Positions 42,053 to 51,584 of a stretch of DNA of 64,000 nucleotides are shown in pieces (position 1 is the stretch's first letter; each line of letters starts with the position of its first letter). The DNA lies in contig CAYMIN010000001.1 of the NCBI GenBank assembly GCA_964390495.1, positions 1 through 64,000 on the forward strand, read 5' to 3'. This DNA is from UBA11051 sp964390495 (GTDB taxonomy: Bacteria; Armatimonadota; Zipacnadia; Zipacnadales; UBA11051). Both the position numbers and the translations under genes were made by a program. The notes under the pieces are model-generated. The model was not told where the DNA came from. It saw nothing but the letters and a program-made list of their open reading frames with translations, and made no database searches.

Positions 42053-43066
42053 TCAACTCAGCATATCCGCGATATCAATAAAACCATCAGCGGCTGCCGG
42101 CGGTTGAAGCTGCCCCTGCAATTTCCCGCGCGCCAGCAAGTTAGCCGCATACGCGACCAGCACCTGCAGCAGGTTCAGGTGCCCTTCGGCGAATGACGAA
42201 GCCTCCCAGTCGTACAGGGACATCATGCCGAGCGTGAGGTCCTGATACTTCACCGGCAGGACCATCATCGAGGCGAAACCCAGCAGGCACATGGCACACT
42301 CATCCCGGCCCTCCCATGTCACCAGGTCGGGTATGACGACCGCCTCTCCGGACTTCAGCGCCGCCTGGAAGACGCCCTCATCAGGCCGCAAGTGTACGCC
42401 CTGCAAATCCGCCCGGGCCTCGCCACGAGCCACGATACAGTCAAAACCCTCGTCTGCCAGGCTGAATACAGCGCCACTGGCCGCCCCTGCTACTTGCATG
42501 GCGGCTCCCAGAACATCAGCCAACTGCGGCAGCGCGCCCTCGGATGCGGCGAGCCGTTTGCCGAGTTCGATGAAGGCCTCGAGCTTCTCGGCCGTGAGCT
42601 GCATCTGACTCTCCAGCCGGTCGCGGTAGGCCACCAGCTCACGGTTGGTCCGGTCCAATTCGGCGAGCAACTCACGGTTTTCGCGGGCCAGTTGGCGCTC
42701 CTTGAGGCCACGCTGAACGATATGCAGCAGATCATCGGCCGCAAACGGTTTGCGCAGGTACTCGTAAGCACCAAGCCTGACTGCCTCCATCGCCGAATCA
42801 AGAGACGCATAGCCGGTAATCACGAGCATGACGGCTTCGGGATCATTGGCGCGCACTTGCTCGAGGACCTGCAAGCCACTGCAATCGGGAAGCACCAGAT
42901 CAACTACGGCGGCTGCGAAATGGTGCTCGCGCAGCAGTTCGGTGGCCTGTTGACCGCTGGCGGCGCCTACGACCTGGTAGTCCGCTCTGGCGAACGTTTC
43001 CATGGCGACCGCGCGGACGCCGTCATCATCGTCAACTACCAGGATCTTGGCCGTCTCTGGCTGCAA
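42053..43066 (-). CDS. Response regulator with receiver, coiled-coil and GAF domains
   Basis: A 337-residue protein from TTG 43066. The receiver domain (7-125) has VVDDDDG, the phospho-acceptor Asp56 in VVDLVLPDCSG, Thr84 in VITGY and Lys106 in YLRKPF. Residues 120-165 form a coiled coil (ERQLARENRELLAELDRTNRELVAYRDRLE in pieces), followed by a GAF domain (170-315) with CAMCLLGFASMMVLPV. There is no DNA-binding or output enzyme domain. No kinase gene is adjacent. The start codon signal is weak. Confidence 0.88.
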   Translation of the reverse strand: MQPETAKILVVDDDDGVRAVAMETFARADYQVVGAASGQQATELLREHHFAAAVVDLVLPDCSGLQVLEQVRANDPEAVMLVITGYASLDSAMEAVRLGAYEYLRKPFAADDLLHIVQRGLKERQLARENRELLAELDRTNRELVAYRDRLESQMQLTAEKLEAFIELGKRLAASEGALPQLADVLGAAMQVAGAASGAVFSLADEGFDCIVARGEARADLQGVHLRPDEGVFQAALKSGEAVVIPDLVTWEGRDECAMCLLGFASMMVLPVKYQDLTLGMMSLYDWEASSFAEGHLNLLQVLVAYAANLLARGKLQGQLQPPAAADGFIDIADMLS

Positions 43067-43174
43067 TCCAAGTGTCTCCCCAAATGTGTCCTGGCAACCG
43101 TACGCCGACCGCCGGGGTGATTTCAGACCTTGGCGACGGCGCTCCGGCTTGCAGCCCGGTCCGCCGCTGCCGGT

Positions 43175-43465
43175 TCAGTAGTACGAGGTAACCTTCAACT
43201 CGAAGCTATCCAGGTTCGGGTCCGGCTCCTCCCATTCAGCACTCACATTCTGGACATAGGCGGCAGGCGGCCCTTGGCGCAGATGCAGCAGGAGTTGCTC
43301 GAGCACCTGGGGCGGGCCCTGGGCCATCACTTGCACATCCCCGTCGCCCAAGTTGCGGACCCAGCCGGTCACCCCGAGCTTGCCGGCGACTCTTAGCACG
43401 AAATAGCGGAATCCGACCCCTTGCACGCGGCCACTGACGATGGCGTTGATGCGCTTGGCGTCCAT
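43175..43465 (-). CDS. acyP: Acylphosphatase
   Basis: A 96-residue acylphosphatase, hydrolysing carboxyl-phosphate bonds. The phosphate loop with catalytic Arg is VSGRVQGVGFRYFVL, and the catalytic Asn lies in VTGWVRNLGDGDVQV. Length and motif order are exactly those of the family. It starts one base after the stop codon of the upstream membrane-protein gene, which indicates translational coupling. Confidence 0.95.
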   Translation of the reverse strand: MDAKRINAIVSGRVQGVGFRYFVLRVAGKLGVTGWVRNLGDGDVQVMAQGPPQVLEQLLLHLRQGPPAAYVQNVSAEWEEPDPNLDSFELKVTSYY

Positions 43466-43837
43466 CTAGGCGGCCCGCGCTTTCCCGCCGCGGCTTGTCA
43501 TCTCCACGCCCTTGCTCGCCACCATTGCCCCCAACCACCCCAGCACCAGCAGCGCCACGAACTTGAGCGCCAGCACCGTCCCCACCTCCGCCAGACTCGG
43601 GCCTCCCGGATCGGCCGAGGCCACCGGCGAGGTGTTGCTTGCGGTTGGGCTCACCCCCTGGCCCGATACATACCGAACATTCAGCAGCTCTGCGTCAATG
43701 CCTTCGAACAGGTCGTAGCCCAGATTGAATGCCATCAGGATCATGCCGATGCCGACCAAGAACACCACCAGACCGGTGGCTGTACCGGCGACCTGAACGC
43801 TGCCGGCTGGATTCCCGCCGGTGTTATTGTCTCCCAA
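43466..43837 (-). CDS. Small membrane protein with two helices
   Basis: A 123-residue protein starting at TTG 43837 with GGAGGG upstream. Two hydrophobic helices (GTATGLVVFLVGIGMILMAF and VLALKFVALLVLGWLGAMVA) flank a Ser/Pro/Gly-rich loop of about 45 residues. No family recognised. It is the first gene of an operon with acylphosphatase. Confidence 0.65.
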   Translation of the reverse strand: MGDNNTGGNPAGSVQVAGTATGLVVFLVGIGMILMAFNLGYDLFEGIDAELLNVRYVSGQGVSPTASNTSPVASADPGGPSLAEVGTVLALKFVALLVLGWLGAMVASKGVEMTSRGGKARAA

Positions 43838-43868
43838 CTAAATCCCTCCGTATGCGCGGATAAAAGCG

Positions 43869-43898
43869 AGTATAACATACCCCTGAACCGGTAGGCAA
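43869..43898 (-). promoter_or_regulatory. Candidate promoter for the membrane protein-acyP operon
   Basis: On the minus strand TTGCCT (43898-43893) and TATACT (43874-43869) are 18 bases apart, about 30 bases before the TTG start at 43837. The remaining stretch up to 44168 shows no gene; it contains a short GC-rich inverted repeat but nothing I can name. Confidence 0.5.
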
Positions 43899-44168
43899 AT
43901 TGCCCAGATCGCGTCGGCGCGTCCTGCGATTGTCGGTCGAGCAGCTCGGCAGGCAAAGCGGGCACAAAGGCTATTGCTGGCATATCGCAGAGGCACAACG
44001 CCTCAATAGCACCCCCAGCGGGCGGCTCGTGTTACTACTTCGCCACCGGCATCGGGAAAGCCTTGTGCCGAATCCGGAGATTATTGGATTGCAGCCAGAG
44101 GGCAGGACTAACAGACAACGGCCGCGAACCTACAGCAGAACCCAACACTGCAACCAGGAGTGTCAAAT

Positions 44169-44969
44169 ATGGACATGAGCAGAGTCTCTACCTGTACCTA
44201 CCCGCTGCGCGAAAAAGAGATTGACTATGCCTTGAGGGTGTGCGCCGAGGCCGGCTTCAAGAGGGCCGATGTGTGGGGCCGAGCGCCGCACTTTTCCGAA
44301 GATCAGTTCCAGTGCGACTGGCCGGCGCTCAAGCAAACTGCGGCAGACCTGGGCATAGCTGTGGCCAACCTGGGAACTTATCCGGGCCGCTTCTTTGTCG
44401 CTGAGACCGAACACGAGCGCCAGGCGGAGATGGGCAAGATGAAGGCCGCCATCGAAGGCGCCGCGTACTTCGGGGCGCGCTCGATCCGCGTCATGCCCGG
44501 TCAGGGCGAGGACCCGGCCATCGTTGACCAGATTACCCCCTACTTCATCGAGGCGGCCGCCTACGCGGAACAACGGGGCGTCTATCTGGGAATGGAGAAC
44601 CACGCCGGCTCGCTCGCAGGCAACCCGGAGGTAGCCCTGCGCCTATGCGAGAACGTGAACTCGCCCCATTTCGGCGTGCTCTACGAGCCCTGCAACCTAT
44701 ACCACGGCGGCGTGGACTACCGGACGGCTCTGGAGGTATTCGGCGACTGGGTAACTCACTGCCATGTCAAGGACGGCACCATCCGGGGTGGAGAGTTCTC
44801 CAAGACGCATCTGGGCGAAGGCGATATTGACTTCGTCTGGGTAGTGGAGAATATGGAAGCGGCGGGCTACACGGGGCATTACGCTCTAGAGTACGAGGTC
44901 GCCGACATCGAGCCGTGCGAAACCGGCATGAAGAAGTGGTACGACCGCTTCGCCGCGAAGTTCGGCTAG
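44169..44969 (+). CDS. Sugar phosphate isomerase/epimerase (xylose-isomerase-like barrel)
   Basis: A 266-residue TIM barrel. ATG 44169 has GGAG 8 bases upstream. Metal ligands of the AP-endonuclease-2 fold are in YLGMENHAGS (Glu), FGVLYEPCNLY, VTHCHVKDGT (His/Asp) and HYALEYEV (Glu). Such proteins isomerise or epimerise keto-sugars or cleave inositol intermediates. It is followed convergently by a DegT-type aminotransferase (1-base gap), and lies in a carbohydrate-catabolism neighbourhood. Confidence 0.88.
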   Translation: MDMSRVSTCTYPLREKEIDYALRVCAEAGFKRADVWGRAPHFSEDQFQCDWPALKQTAADLGIAVANLGTYPGRFFVAETEHERQAEMGKMKAAIEGAAYFGARSIRVMPGQGEDPAIVDQITPYFIEAAAYAEQRGVYLGMENHAGSLAGNPEVALRLCENVNSPHFGVLYEPCNLYHGGVDYRTALEVFGDWVTHCHVKDGTIRGGEFSKTHLGEGDIDFVWVVENMEAAGYTGHYALEYEVADIEPCETGMKKWYDRFAAKFG

Positions 44970-44970
44970 G

Positions 44971-46071
44971 CTAGTCCAGGGCCGCCAGCACCGTCTCGGC
45001 GACTTGCTCTAGCTGCGCGCCGGTCAGGCCGGGATACATCGGGAGTGATACCACCTCATCTGCCAGGGCTTCGGTCACTGGCAGATTCACTTTGTCCAGA
45101 CCATAGCCCGCGCCGGCAGGCGACTTGTGCGGCAGGCTCGCGTAGTGGGTCGCAAAACCGATGTCGGCGGCCTGCAGGGCAGCAACGATCTCACCCCGCC
45201 GGCTACTGCGAATGGTGTAGAGATGGAAAACGTGCTGGCAGTCCGGTGCTACCTTGGGGGTGATGATGCCCTCGTGTTGTAGAAGCTGCTCATAGAGCGC
45301 GGCGTGCTGCCGGCGTTTTTCGTTATTCTCCACCAAGCGCCGGAGCTTGAGGCGCACGATGGCCGCTTGCAGCTCATCCAGCCGCGAATTGTACCCGACG
45401 GCCTCGAAGATGCCGCGCTGCCGCTGGCCGTGGTCGCGCAGCATCCGGATATCGGCAGCAAGCTGCTCGTCATCGGTGGTGGCAATCCCGCCCTCACCGT
45501 AAGCGGCCAGATTCTTGGACATGTAGAAGCTGAAAACGCCCGCGTCCCCCATTGAGCCGGTGGCACGCCCCTGGTACGTGGCCCCATGCGCCTGGGCCGC
45601 GTCCTCCAGTACCTTGATCCCCCTCGGTTGGCAGATAGCCTGGATCGCGTCCATGTCCGCCGGATGGCCGTAGATGTGCACAGGTATGACCGCGCGGGTA
45701 CGCTCGCTGATGGCGGCCTGCAGAGCCGCCGGGTCCATGCAGAAATAGTCGGGCTCGATGTCCGCCAGTACCGGTGTAGCGCCGGCGTGGATAATCGCCT
45801 CGATGCTGGCGAAGAAGGTCCACGCCACGGTGATGACCTCATCACCGGCTCCCACTCCCATCGCGCGGAGGCACAGGTGCAGGGCCTCGGTGCCGTTGCC
45901 GACGCCGATGGCGTGTTCGACCCCGCAGAATTGTGCCCATTCACGCTCCAGGGCCTGCACGTTCGGCCCCAGGAAAAGCTGCATGGACTGCAGGGCCTCG
46001 TCAATGGCTGCAAGCATTTCTTCGCGCAGTTCCAGGTACTCGGATTTCAGGTCAACGAGGGGGATTCCCAA
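44971..46071 (-). CDS. DegT/DnrJ/EryC1/StrS aminotransferase
   Basis: A 366-residue PLP sugar aminotransferase. TTG 46071 (LGIPLVDLKSEYLELREEM) is chosen with GAGGAG about 9 bases upstream; a longer frame to 46266 is rejected as lacking homology. Motifs: VGNGTEALHLCLRAMGVGAGDEVI, IPVHIYGHPADMDAI, VLEDAAQAHGA and SFYMSKNLAAYGEGG with the PLP Lys. The family makes amino sugars on nucleotide carriers. A more divergent relative is at 56534-57796. No nucleotide-sugar genes are adjacent. Confidence 0.92.
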   Translation of the reverse strand: MGIPLVDLKSEYLELREEMLAAIDEALQSMQLFLGPNVQALEREWAQFCGVEHAIGVGNGTEALHLCLRAMGVGAGDEVITVAWTFFASIEAIIHAGATPVLADIEPDYFCMDPAALQAAISERTRAVIPVHIYGHPADMDAIQAICQPRGIKVLEDAAQAHGATYQGRATGSMGDAGVFSFYMSKNLAAYGEGGIATTDDEQLAADIRMLRDHGQRQRGIFEAVGYNSRLDELQAAIVRLKLRRLVENNEKRRQHAALYEQLLQHEGIITPKVAPDCQHVFHLYTIRSSRRGEIVAALQAADIGFATHYASLPHKSPAGAGYGLDKVNLPVTEALADEVVSLPMYPGLTGAQLEQVAETVLAALD

Positions 46072-46402
46072 TGGCAAAACTCCTCGGGGTCTCAGTTCAG
46101 TGCCGGTTTCTATTGTTAGAGAACCTGATGCCAAAAAGGTTGCGCGCGCGTCCCGCTGCAAGTGAATTTCCAGGCCCCATACGCCAAGAGTCGAAAGCCG
46201 CCGAGAGCCAACCGATTTCCGTTTGATTAACTGGAACCAAATCGCGAAATGGCCGGACAGCGACAAGGCCCTCGAGGCTCACCAGGGTCTGGCCCAACTC
46301 GGCCGGGGATAGTCTAATCAGGGGACAGTCCCTAAAGGGACAGTCCCCTGGGCAATCAGCAGCAAGGTCCTGCCAGCCTGTGAGTCTCCAGGGGCGCAGT
46401 GC
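46072..46402. other. Intergenic region with a hairpin repeat (copy c)
   Basis: About 330 bases between two minus-strand genes. At 46321-46348 lies a complete GGGGACAGTCCC-type hairpin (two half-sites around TAAA). The CTAGAAGC/GCTTCTAG ends are not visible, so only the core of the repeat remains. I see no other gene here. Confidence 0.6.
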
Positions 46403-47503
46403 TCAATCCCTGTCCTCGCGCTCCTGGCCCCAGACGCTGCCCATCTTGACTTTGACCATAGCGGGCCGCCAGCGCAACACCCCCATGTGGTAGCGCTGGT
46501 ACCACGGCGCCGACCTGGCATAGTAGGCTGTGACTATTTCGCCGTTTGCCAGTTGCACACTCGACGGATACCCACAATCCCGGTGCATCAGGCCGCCAAT
46601 GAGCGTGAAGGGCCGCGACCAGGTCCCGCCATTGTCATCACTGAGCCGCCCCACGACACCGTAAAGCTCCTCCAAGCGGCTACCGAAGGTGAGCAAGATT
46701 CTGCCGTCCGCCAGTTGCAGGAAATGGGCGGGATGCTGCAGCGGGTTCGACAGGTAGTAGCGCTGCTGCCAGGTGCGGCCCTGATCTTGTGAGGTGTGCA
46801 GCACCAACGCCGGCTCGGAGTTGCTGCCCGGAATGTCGGCCCGTGCCGTAGGTCCCCAGGCGTTTCTGGCTGCCGCCAGGAAGGTGCCATCCGGTGCCTT
46901 GAACAAGGGCGTCTCGCTAAACTGCTCCGCAATCGTAGCCAAGTATTCCCACGTGCGCCCGTCATCAACGCTGCGCAAGACATGGCAACTGGAGATAGGC
47001 AGTTTCCCCTCCTCTTTCTTGCCCGTATAGTAGCCGACCAGGAGCTCGTCGCCATTGATGACGATGTCGCCAAAGGGAGTCGCTCGCGCTAGGCCCGGCG
47101 GTGGCGGCGCTTCCGAGGTCTCTTCCCATGAATACCCATTGTCGCCCGACACGCAGCAGATCGTGGCGAAGGGCATCTGCAGCAGGGCCCCGGTTTCAGG
47201 GTCGCGGTTGTGGCCGGCGCACAGCACGATCAGCTCCCCTTTGCTATTCAGGCCGGCGGCTACGTTCATGCGTATGGTGTTGGGCTGATGGTGGGTGATC
47301 TGGCTGCGCTGGGCCCAGGTGTCGCCAGCGTCGGAACTGACCCACAATTCCACATCCGCCTCCATCCCGGCATGACTGGGCTTATTGTGCACCACCGCCG
47401 CGATCTCGCCGTTCGGCAGCAGCGTCAGGTTCGGCCAGGCACAGTAATCCGGCGCTGTGATGGTGTGGTATGCGCCCTCCGGCATTTGAAGTGGGTACGC
47501 CAT
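46403..47503 (-). CDS. Asp-box (BNR) sialidase-like protein, dispersed copy
   Basis: A 366-residue paralogue of the tandem trio at 10.5-13.8 kb, from ATG 47503 (MAYPLQMPEG) with AAGGAAAGGA upstream. Asp-boxes: SSDAGDTW, SGDNGYSW, SVDDGRTW, SQDQGRTW and SDDNGGTW. The end WYQRYHMGVLRWRPAMVKVKMGSVWG is closest to tandem copy 3. The longer open frame upstream (to 47746) has no family similarity and overlaps a repeat. Confidence 0.8.
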   Translation of the reverse strand: MAYPLQMPEGAYHTITAPDYCAWPNLTLLPNGEIAAVVHNKPSHAGMEADVELWVSSDAGDTWAQRSQITHHQPNTIRMNVAAGLNSKGELIVLCAGHNRDPETGALLQMPFATICCVSGDNGYSWEETSEAPPPPGLARATPFGDIVINGDELLVGYYTGKKEEGKLPISSCHVLRSVDDGRTWEYLATIAEQFSETPLFKAPDGTFLAAARNAWGPTARADIPGSNSEPALVLHTSQDQGRTWQQRYYLSNPLQHPAHFLQLADGRILLTFGSRLEELYGVVGRLSDDNGGTWSRPFTLIGGLMHRDCGYPSSVQLANGEIVTAYYARSAPWYQRYHMGVLRWRPAMVKVKMGSVWGQEREDRD

Positions 47504-47599
47504 ATCGGTCCATTCCTTTCCTTCGCTTCCGCTACAGATTCCACAGCACGTGGGCAGGTTTTTTGCTACAATAGCGCCAATATGAAACTGCCACTGGAA

Positions 47600-47643
47600 C
47601 CCAGGAGACAGTCCCCAATTCGCGGCTTTGAAATAGCTTCTAG
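47600..47643. repeat. MITE-like element, right part (copy f)
   Basis: A truncated copy with one GACAGTCCCC half-site followed by the conserved CAATTCGCGGCTTTGAAA and AGCTTCTAG tail. The left half is absent. It lies between the Asp-box gene and the 2-hydroxyacid dehydrogenase gene, which are divergent. Confidence 0.65.
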
Positions 47644-47796
47644 ACAATTCGCCGCCGGGCAGACAATACATCCCCGGGTGGCTCACATCTAACAGGTTCT
47701 TGCCTTGGAGGCCGATTCCTGCTTTGACCTCCTGTGGAGCAGTCATGATTTTGGCGCGCGCGAGATTTACAGGAGCACAAAAGGAAGCATTCGCTG

Positions 47797-48765
47797 ATGT
47801 CTGAGCCTAGGAAGATACTGATTTCGGCCAACGCCTTCATCGAGCACCCGCAGTATTTCGCCCCCTTGGCCGAAGCCGGCTACCAGATCGGTCACCAGGA
47901 GGACGGGCCGCTTGCGGAAGCGCGACTCCATGAGGTCCTGCCCGGCCATTTTGCGGTGATCGCGGCGATGGATGCCTACACCGCCGAGGTCTTGAGTTGC
48001 GCCTCCGACCTACGGATCATCTCGCGCTGGGGAGTCGGCATTGACAATATAGACCTGGAGGCGGCCACCGCCCACAACATCGTGGTGTGCAACACGCCGG
48101 CGATGGTGACCAGCTCGGTGGCGGATATGACCTTTGCCCTGATGCTGAGCCTGGCCCGGGACCTGCGCGGTGCCACCAACCGCGGCCGCAACGCCGAATG
48201 GGTGCAGATGCTGGCGGCCGACTTCTTCGGAGCAACCCTGGGCCTGATCGGCTTCGGCAGCATCGGCCAGGCGGTCGCCTACCGCGCCCGCGGCTTCGAT
48301 ATGAGGGTAATGGCCTATGACCCGTACCCCAACCCCGAGACAGCCGGCGAACTGGGTGTGACCCTGACGGACCTGGCGACGGTGATCCGTGAGGCCGACT
48401 TCCTGAGCCTGCACTGCAACCTTACGGATGAGAACTACCACATGATCGGCGCTGCGGAGCTGGCCGCGATGAAGCCGAGCGCTTTCCTGATTAACACCGC
48501 GCGGGGCAAGCTGGTTGACAGCCAGGCGCTGCTGGAGGCGCTGCAAAATGGCACAATCGCCGGCGCCGCCCTGGACGCGCTCGAGCAGGAGCCGCCACCC
48601 GCTGATGAGCCGCTGCTGTCAGCCCCGAATTGCCTCGTTACACCACACAATTCCTTCTATAACCCCACCTCGGTGCGGCTGGTCAATAGCCAGGTGGTGC
48701 AGAATATTCTCGATGTCGTGGCCGGACGTAAGACGCCCTTTGTGCTCAATCCCGAGGTCCTGTGA
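47797..48765 (+). CDS. D-2-hydroxyacid dehydrogenase (SerA-like)
   Basis: A 322-residue NAD-dependent dehydrogenase. The cofactor motif is LGLIGFGSIGQAVAYRARGF; the catalytic set is Arg in LINTARGKL, Glu in ALEQEPP and His in LVTPHNSFY. ISRWGVGIDNIDLEAAT is the substrate-domain signature. Its size suits a hydroxypyruvate, glyoxylate or phosphoglycerate-like reductase without an ACT domain. It is followed at 48806 by an Asp-box gene on the same strand. Confidence 0.9.
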   Translation: MSEPRKILISANAFIEHPQYFAPLAEAGYQIGHQEDGPLAEARLHEVLPGHFAVIAAMDAYTAEVLSCASDLRIISRWGVGIDNIDLEAATAHNIVVCNTPAMVTSSVADMTFALMLSLARDLRGATNRGRNAEWVQMLAADFFGATLGLIGFGSIGQAVAYRARGFDMRVMAYDPYPNPETAGELGVTLTDLATVIREADFLSLHCNLTDENYHMIGAAELAAMKPSAFLINTARGKLVDSQALLEALQNGTIAGAALDALEQEPPPADEPLLSAPNCLVTPHNSFYNPTSVRLVNSQVVQNILDVVAGRKTPFVLNPEVL

Positions 48766-48805
48766 TTCGCGCAAGTCCGCACGGTCCCCAAGGAGGCCCC
48801 AGGTT

Positions 48806-49843
48806 ATGCCGGTACGCAAGATTAGCGTTGCCCGCAATGACGAGGTCTATGAATGCTTCCCCGATCTGGTGCGCACCAACTCCGGCAAGCTGATTGTCTT
48901 CTACCGCGAAAGCGATAGCCACGGTGCCCAGGACTACTCCCACCTGATTATGCGCCACAGCCTCGATGAGGGCGCATCGTGGTCCGAGCGGTTCGTGCTG
49001 ATCGAGAGCTATCAGGAGGACGGGGTGCTGTTCAAGTACAATTGCCCGCGGATCTCGCAGCTTCGCGACGGGCGGCTGCTGGCGCTCTGTGACGGCTACC
49101 CGGTGCCGCCCGGGGAGCATTTCGACCGCAGCACCTCGCACAGCTTCTTCTGGTACAGCGAGGACGACGGTGTGACCTGGTCGGCACCGGTCAAGACCGC
49201 GATAACCGGCATCGTGCCCGACAAGCTGCTGGAGACCAAGGCAGGCACCTGGCTGGTGGCGGCGCATATCGGCGAGCCCGGAGAGCAGTATCTGCACCAG
49301 CGCGTGTTCCGCTCCACCGACCACGGCGAAAGCTGGGAAGGCCCGATAACGGTCTGTCGCCAAGAGGGTCTGAACCCCTGCGAGGCCTCCATCATCCAGC
49401 TCCCGGACGACACGCTCGTCTGCTACATGCGCGAGAACTCGATGAAGGGCTGGCCGGGCCCGAAGGCCTTCTCCAGGGACGACGGCCGCACCTGGGAGGG
49501 CCCCTACGACACCGTGATGCCGGGCTGCCACAGGCCTGTCGCCGGCTATTTGCCCTCAGGCGACATCATGGTGACCTTCCGGCATCGCACCGGTGGCGGC
49601 GGCCCCGGCCACAACAACTTCTGGGCCTACAAGGAGTCGGTGGCGAGCGCAGCCGCACCCGACCCCGACGACCAGGGCGGCATCATCCTCCCGCTGGATC
49701 ACGATCCCAATCCCAGACCGGACACCGGCTACTCCGGCTGGTGCGTGCTCGATGATGGCACTATCCTCGTCGTCAACTACATCAAGGATGACGCCGACAT
49801 GGCCCAGATCCGGGGCTACTATTTCCGCGAGGAGGATTTCTGA
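48806..49843 (+). CDS. Asp-box (BNR) sialidase-like protein, divergent
   Basis: A 345-residue protein from ATG 48806, with AAGGAGG upstream; a longer open frame overlaps the dehydrogenase gene and is rejected. Asp-boxes are SLDEGASW, SEDDGVTW, STDHGESW and SRDDGRTW. FPDLVRTNSGKLIVFYRES, with an RxxS-type arginine, and YMRENSMKGWPGPKAFS resemble exo-alpha-sialidase (GH33-like) proteins more than the other four copies do. No signal peptide is visible. Confidence 0.82.
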   Translation: MPVRKISVARNDEVYECFPDLVRTNSGKLIVFYRESDSHGAQDYSHLIMRHSLDEGASWSERFVLIESYQEDGVLFKYNCPRISQLRDGRLLALCDGYPVPPGEHFDRSTSHSFFWYSEDDGVTWSAPVKTAITGIVPDKLLETKAGTWLVAAHIGEPGEQYLHQRVFRSTDHGESWEGPITVCRQEGLNPCEASIIQLPDDTLVCYMRENSMKGWPGPKAFSRDDGRTWEGPYDTVMPGCHRPVAGYLPSGDIMVTFRHRTGGGGPGHNNFWAYKESVASAAAPDPDDQGGIILPLDHDPNPRPDTGYSGWCVLDDGTILVVNYIKDDADMAQIRGYYFREEDF

Positions 49844-50107
49844 GCGGGCCGCCGCACCGACTTCGTTCCCCTAGAGCCCCGGCCGAAAACACCCAATATC
49901 GCGGCGAGCAACGGCCAGGCCTTGCCATACCGGTGCCTGACACACGTGTAGCGCCGTCGCCTTCCCGGGCAAAACACTTTTCGGCCAGGCCTCTAGCCCG
50001 CACTATTCACGAAGACCATCGCAGATGATGCGAAACTGCCGGCAAAGGCCATTGCCAGCCGCACAGCGCCCTTTCCTAGAATATCTCGAAAATGACACAG
50101 TGCAACC

Positions 50108-50183
50108 CGACGTAGGCCAGGCTTTCTAGCCTGGCTGGTCCGTGACTGGTAACGGCGTCGGGCCAGAAAGCCCGACCTACGCC
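50108..50183. repeat. Paired hairpin repeat in a 530-base gene-free gap
   Basis: In the gap 49844-50376 two inverted repeats occur: CCAGGCT-TTCT-AGCCTGG near 50117-50134, and GTCGGGC-CAGAAA-GCCCGAC near 50157-50176, with GTAGG and CCTAC flanks that pair with each other. They match the family at 14723-14742. No gene is supported in the gap; a partial CCCGACCTACGC copy follows at about 50210. Confidence 0.6.
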
Positions 50184-50376
50184 TTCGTGAGCAATGCAAG
50201 CTAGAGATGCCCGACCTACGCGTTCATGAATAATGGGGGCTAGGTGCGTTTTGGCGGGATGCTGTGCGCAACATTTTTCTATAGCGTTGCAGGTGCTTGC
50301 TGGGGGTCTGTGGAACTCTGTGGCAAGTAAGTCAGAATAGGCCGTTGAACCGAGGAGATGGAAAGGGGCAGAACAG

Positions 50377-51120
50377 ATGGTAAGAATCGGAGAGTGGCTG
50401 TCGGAGGGTTGGGCGCTGATCAAAGACGACATTGTGACTTTTGCCGTGGCGATGCTGCTCGCCGGAATCATTGGGGGAGTGACACTATTCATCTGCATGC
50501 CGGCCATGACAGTTGGCCTGTATATGATGGCACTTCAGAAGCTGCGGGGTGAGTCGGTAGCGATTGGTGATGTGTTCAAGGGCTTCGAGAAATTCGGGCC
50601 AGCTTTCGTGTTTGCTTTGATAGTCGGTCTCGGCAGCTTCGTGATAGGATTTGTGCTCGGGCTTATCCCGATTCTGGGGCAGATACTGGGCATGCTACTT
50701 GGCTTCATCATCGGGGCCGCGGTGTTCTACTCGTGGCCTCTGATAGCCGCGCGTCAGATTGGCCCTGTGGAAGCCATCACCGTTTCATTCGAAAAGGTCA
50801 AGCCCAACTTCGTGATGTACGCGGTGACGGTATTGGTGTATCAGTTAGTCGTCATGGCAGGCGCCATCGCGTGCGGCATCGGCACTCTGATCACCGGGCC
50901 GCTGGCAGTAGCCGCGATGGCGGTGGCCTACCGCGACAACTTCGGTCTGCCGGGCACTGCCGCAGCGCCGGCGGCCGCGCCGGCCGCACCACCCGCTGCC
51001 CCGGCTGCGCCCCCGGCACCAGAGCCTCCGGCTCCCACACCCGAGCCGCCGGCTCCTACTCCTGAACCTCCGGCAACCGAACCAAAATCACCGGATGAGC
51101 CGCCCACTCCTGCCCAATAG
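50377..51120 (+). CDS. Membrane protein with Pro/Ala-rich tail
   Basis: A 247-residue protein with four or five membrane segments (residues 20-50, 75-105, 105-120 and 145-185; for example FVFALIVGLGSFVIGFVLGLIPILG) followed by a 50-residue tail of Pro, Ala and Glu repeats (APPAAPAAPPAPEPPAPTPE). The membrane part resembles glycerophosphoryl-diester-phosphodiesterase-type or DUF975-like domains but cannot be assigned. ATG 50377 is near GAGGAGATGG. The tail may be a linker on the outer face or a low-complexity expansion. Confidence 0.7.
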   Translation: MVRIGEWLSEGWALIKDDIVTFAVAMLLAGIIGGVTLFICMPAMTVGLYMMALQKLRGESVAIGDVFKGFEKFGPAFVFALIVGLGSFVIGFVLGLIPILGQILGMLLGFIIGAAVFYSWPLIAARQIGPVEAITVSFEKVKPNFVMYAVTVLVYQLVVMAGAIACGIGTLITGPLAVAAMAVAYRDNFGLPGTAAAPAAAPAAPPAAPAAPPAPEPPAPTPEPPAPTPEPPATEPKSPDEPPTPAQ

Positions 51121-51332
51121 GGCGAAGAGGCGTTCCACGCTAAGAAACACATAACCAGAGGGTCTGCCGGCATGGCAGGCCCTTCGCCTTAGCATGGGCC
51201 CCTGGCAATTCCGGGCGGGCGGAAAGGTGATGCGAGGTCTTTCTGCGAAATCACCCACAGCGTCGCATCTTAACCGCGTGGCGTGCATCGGGGCAGGCCG
51301 AGTTCGCCACTGCGCGGATGGGGATCTTGCTG

Positions 51333-51403
51333 ACGGCTGGGCCGGATTCTCGGCCTTCGACAAGCTCAGGCCTCGTATGCGGCCCCTCCGAAAGGCAACA
51401 TCT
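51333..51403. repeat. 71-nt dispersed repeat, copy 1
   Basis: The 71 bases starting ACGGCTGGGCCGGATTCTC and ending GGCAACATCT recur at 54911-54981 with a single mismatch (GAAAGG against GCAAGG). It includes CTTCGACAAGCTCAGG, a motif common in genomes of environmental bacteria. The gap 51121-51584 holds this unit, an inverted GGAGGGGCCGCAT echo at 51436-51448, and no supported gene. Confidence 0.8.
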
Positions 51404-51584
51404 TAGGGCTTGAGGCTGTCTTGGTCGTTCTCGGAGGGGCCGCATGGACGGGAGTTTGCCTGCAAACTCACGGCCATCCGGCCCAAGGATTGCCATAGCC
51501 CCGTCGCAGACCATCGCACATGCGCGGGGCGCAGACCGGAAATCTGCACAACTGCAATTCCAGCCCATAAGCACACTGAGAGAG

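Noticed and set aside
46072..46266. Extended N-terminus of the DegT aminotransferase
   Set aside because: The added 65 residues lack family similarity, and a ribosome site precedes the internal TTG.
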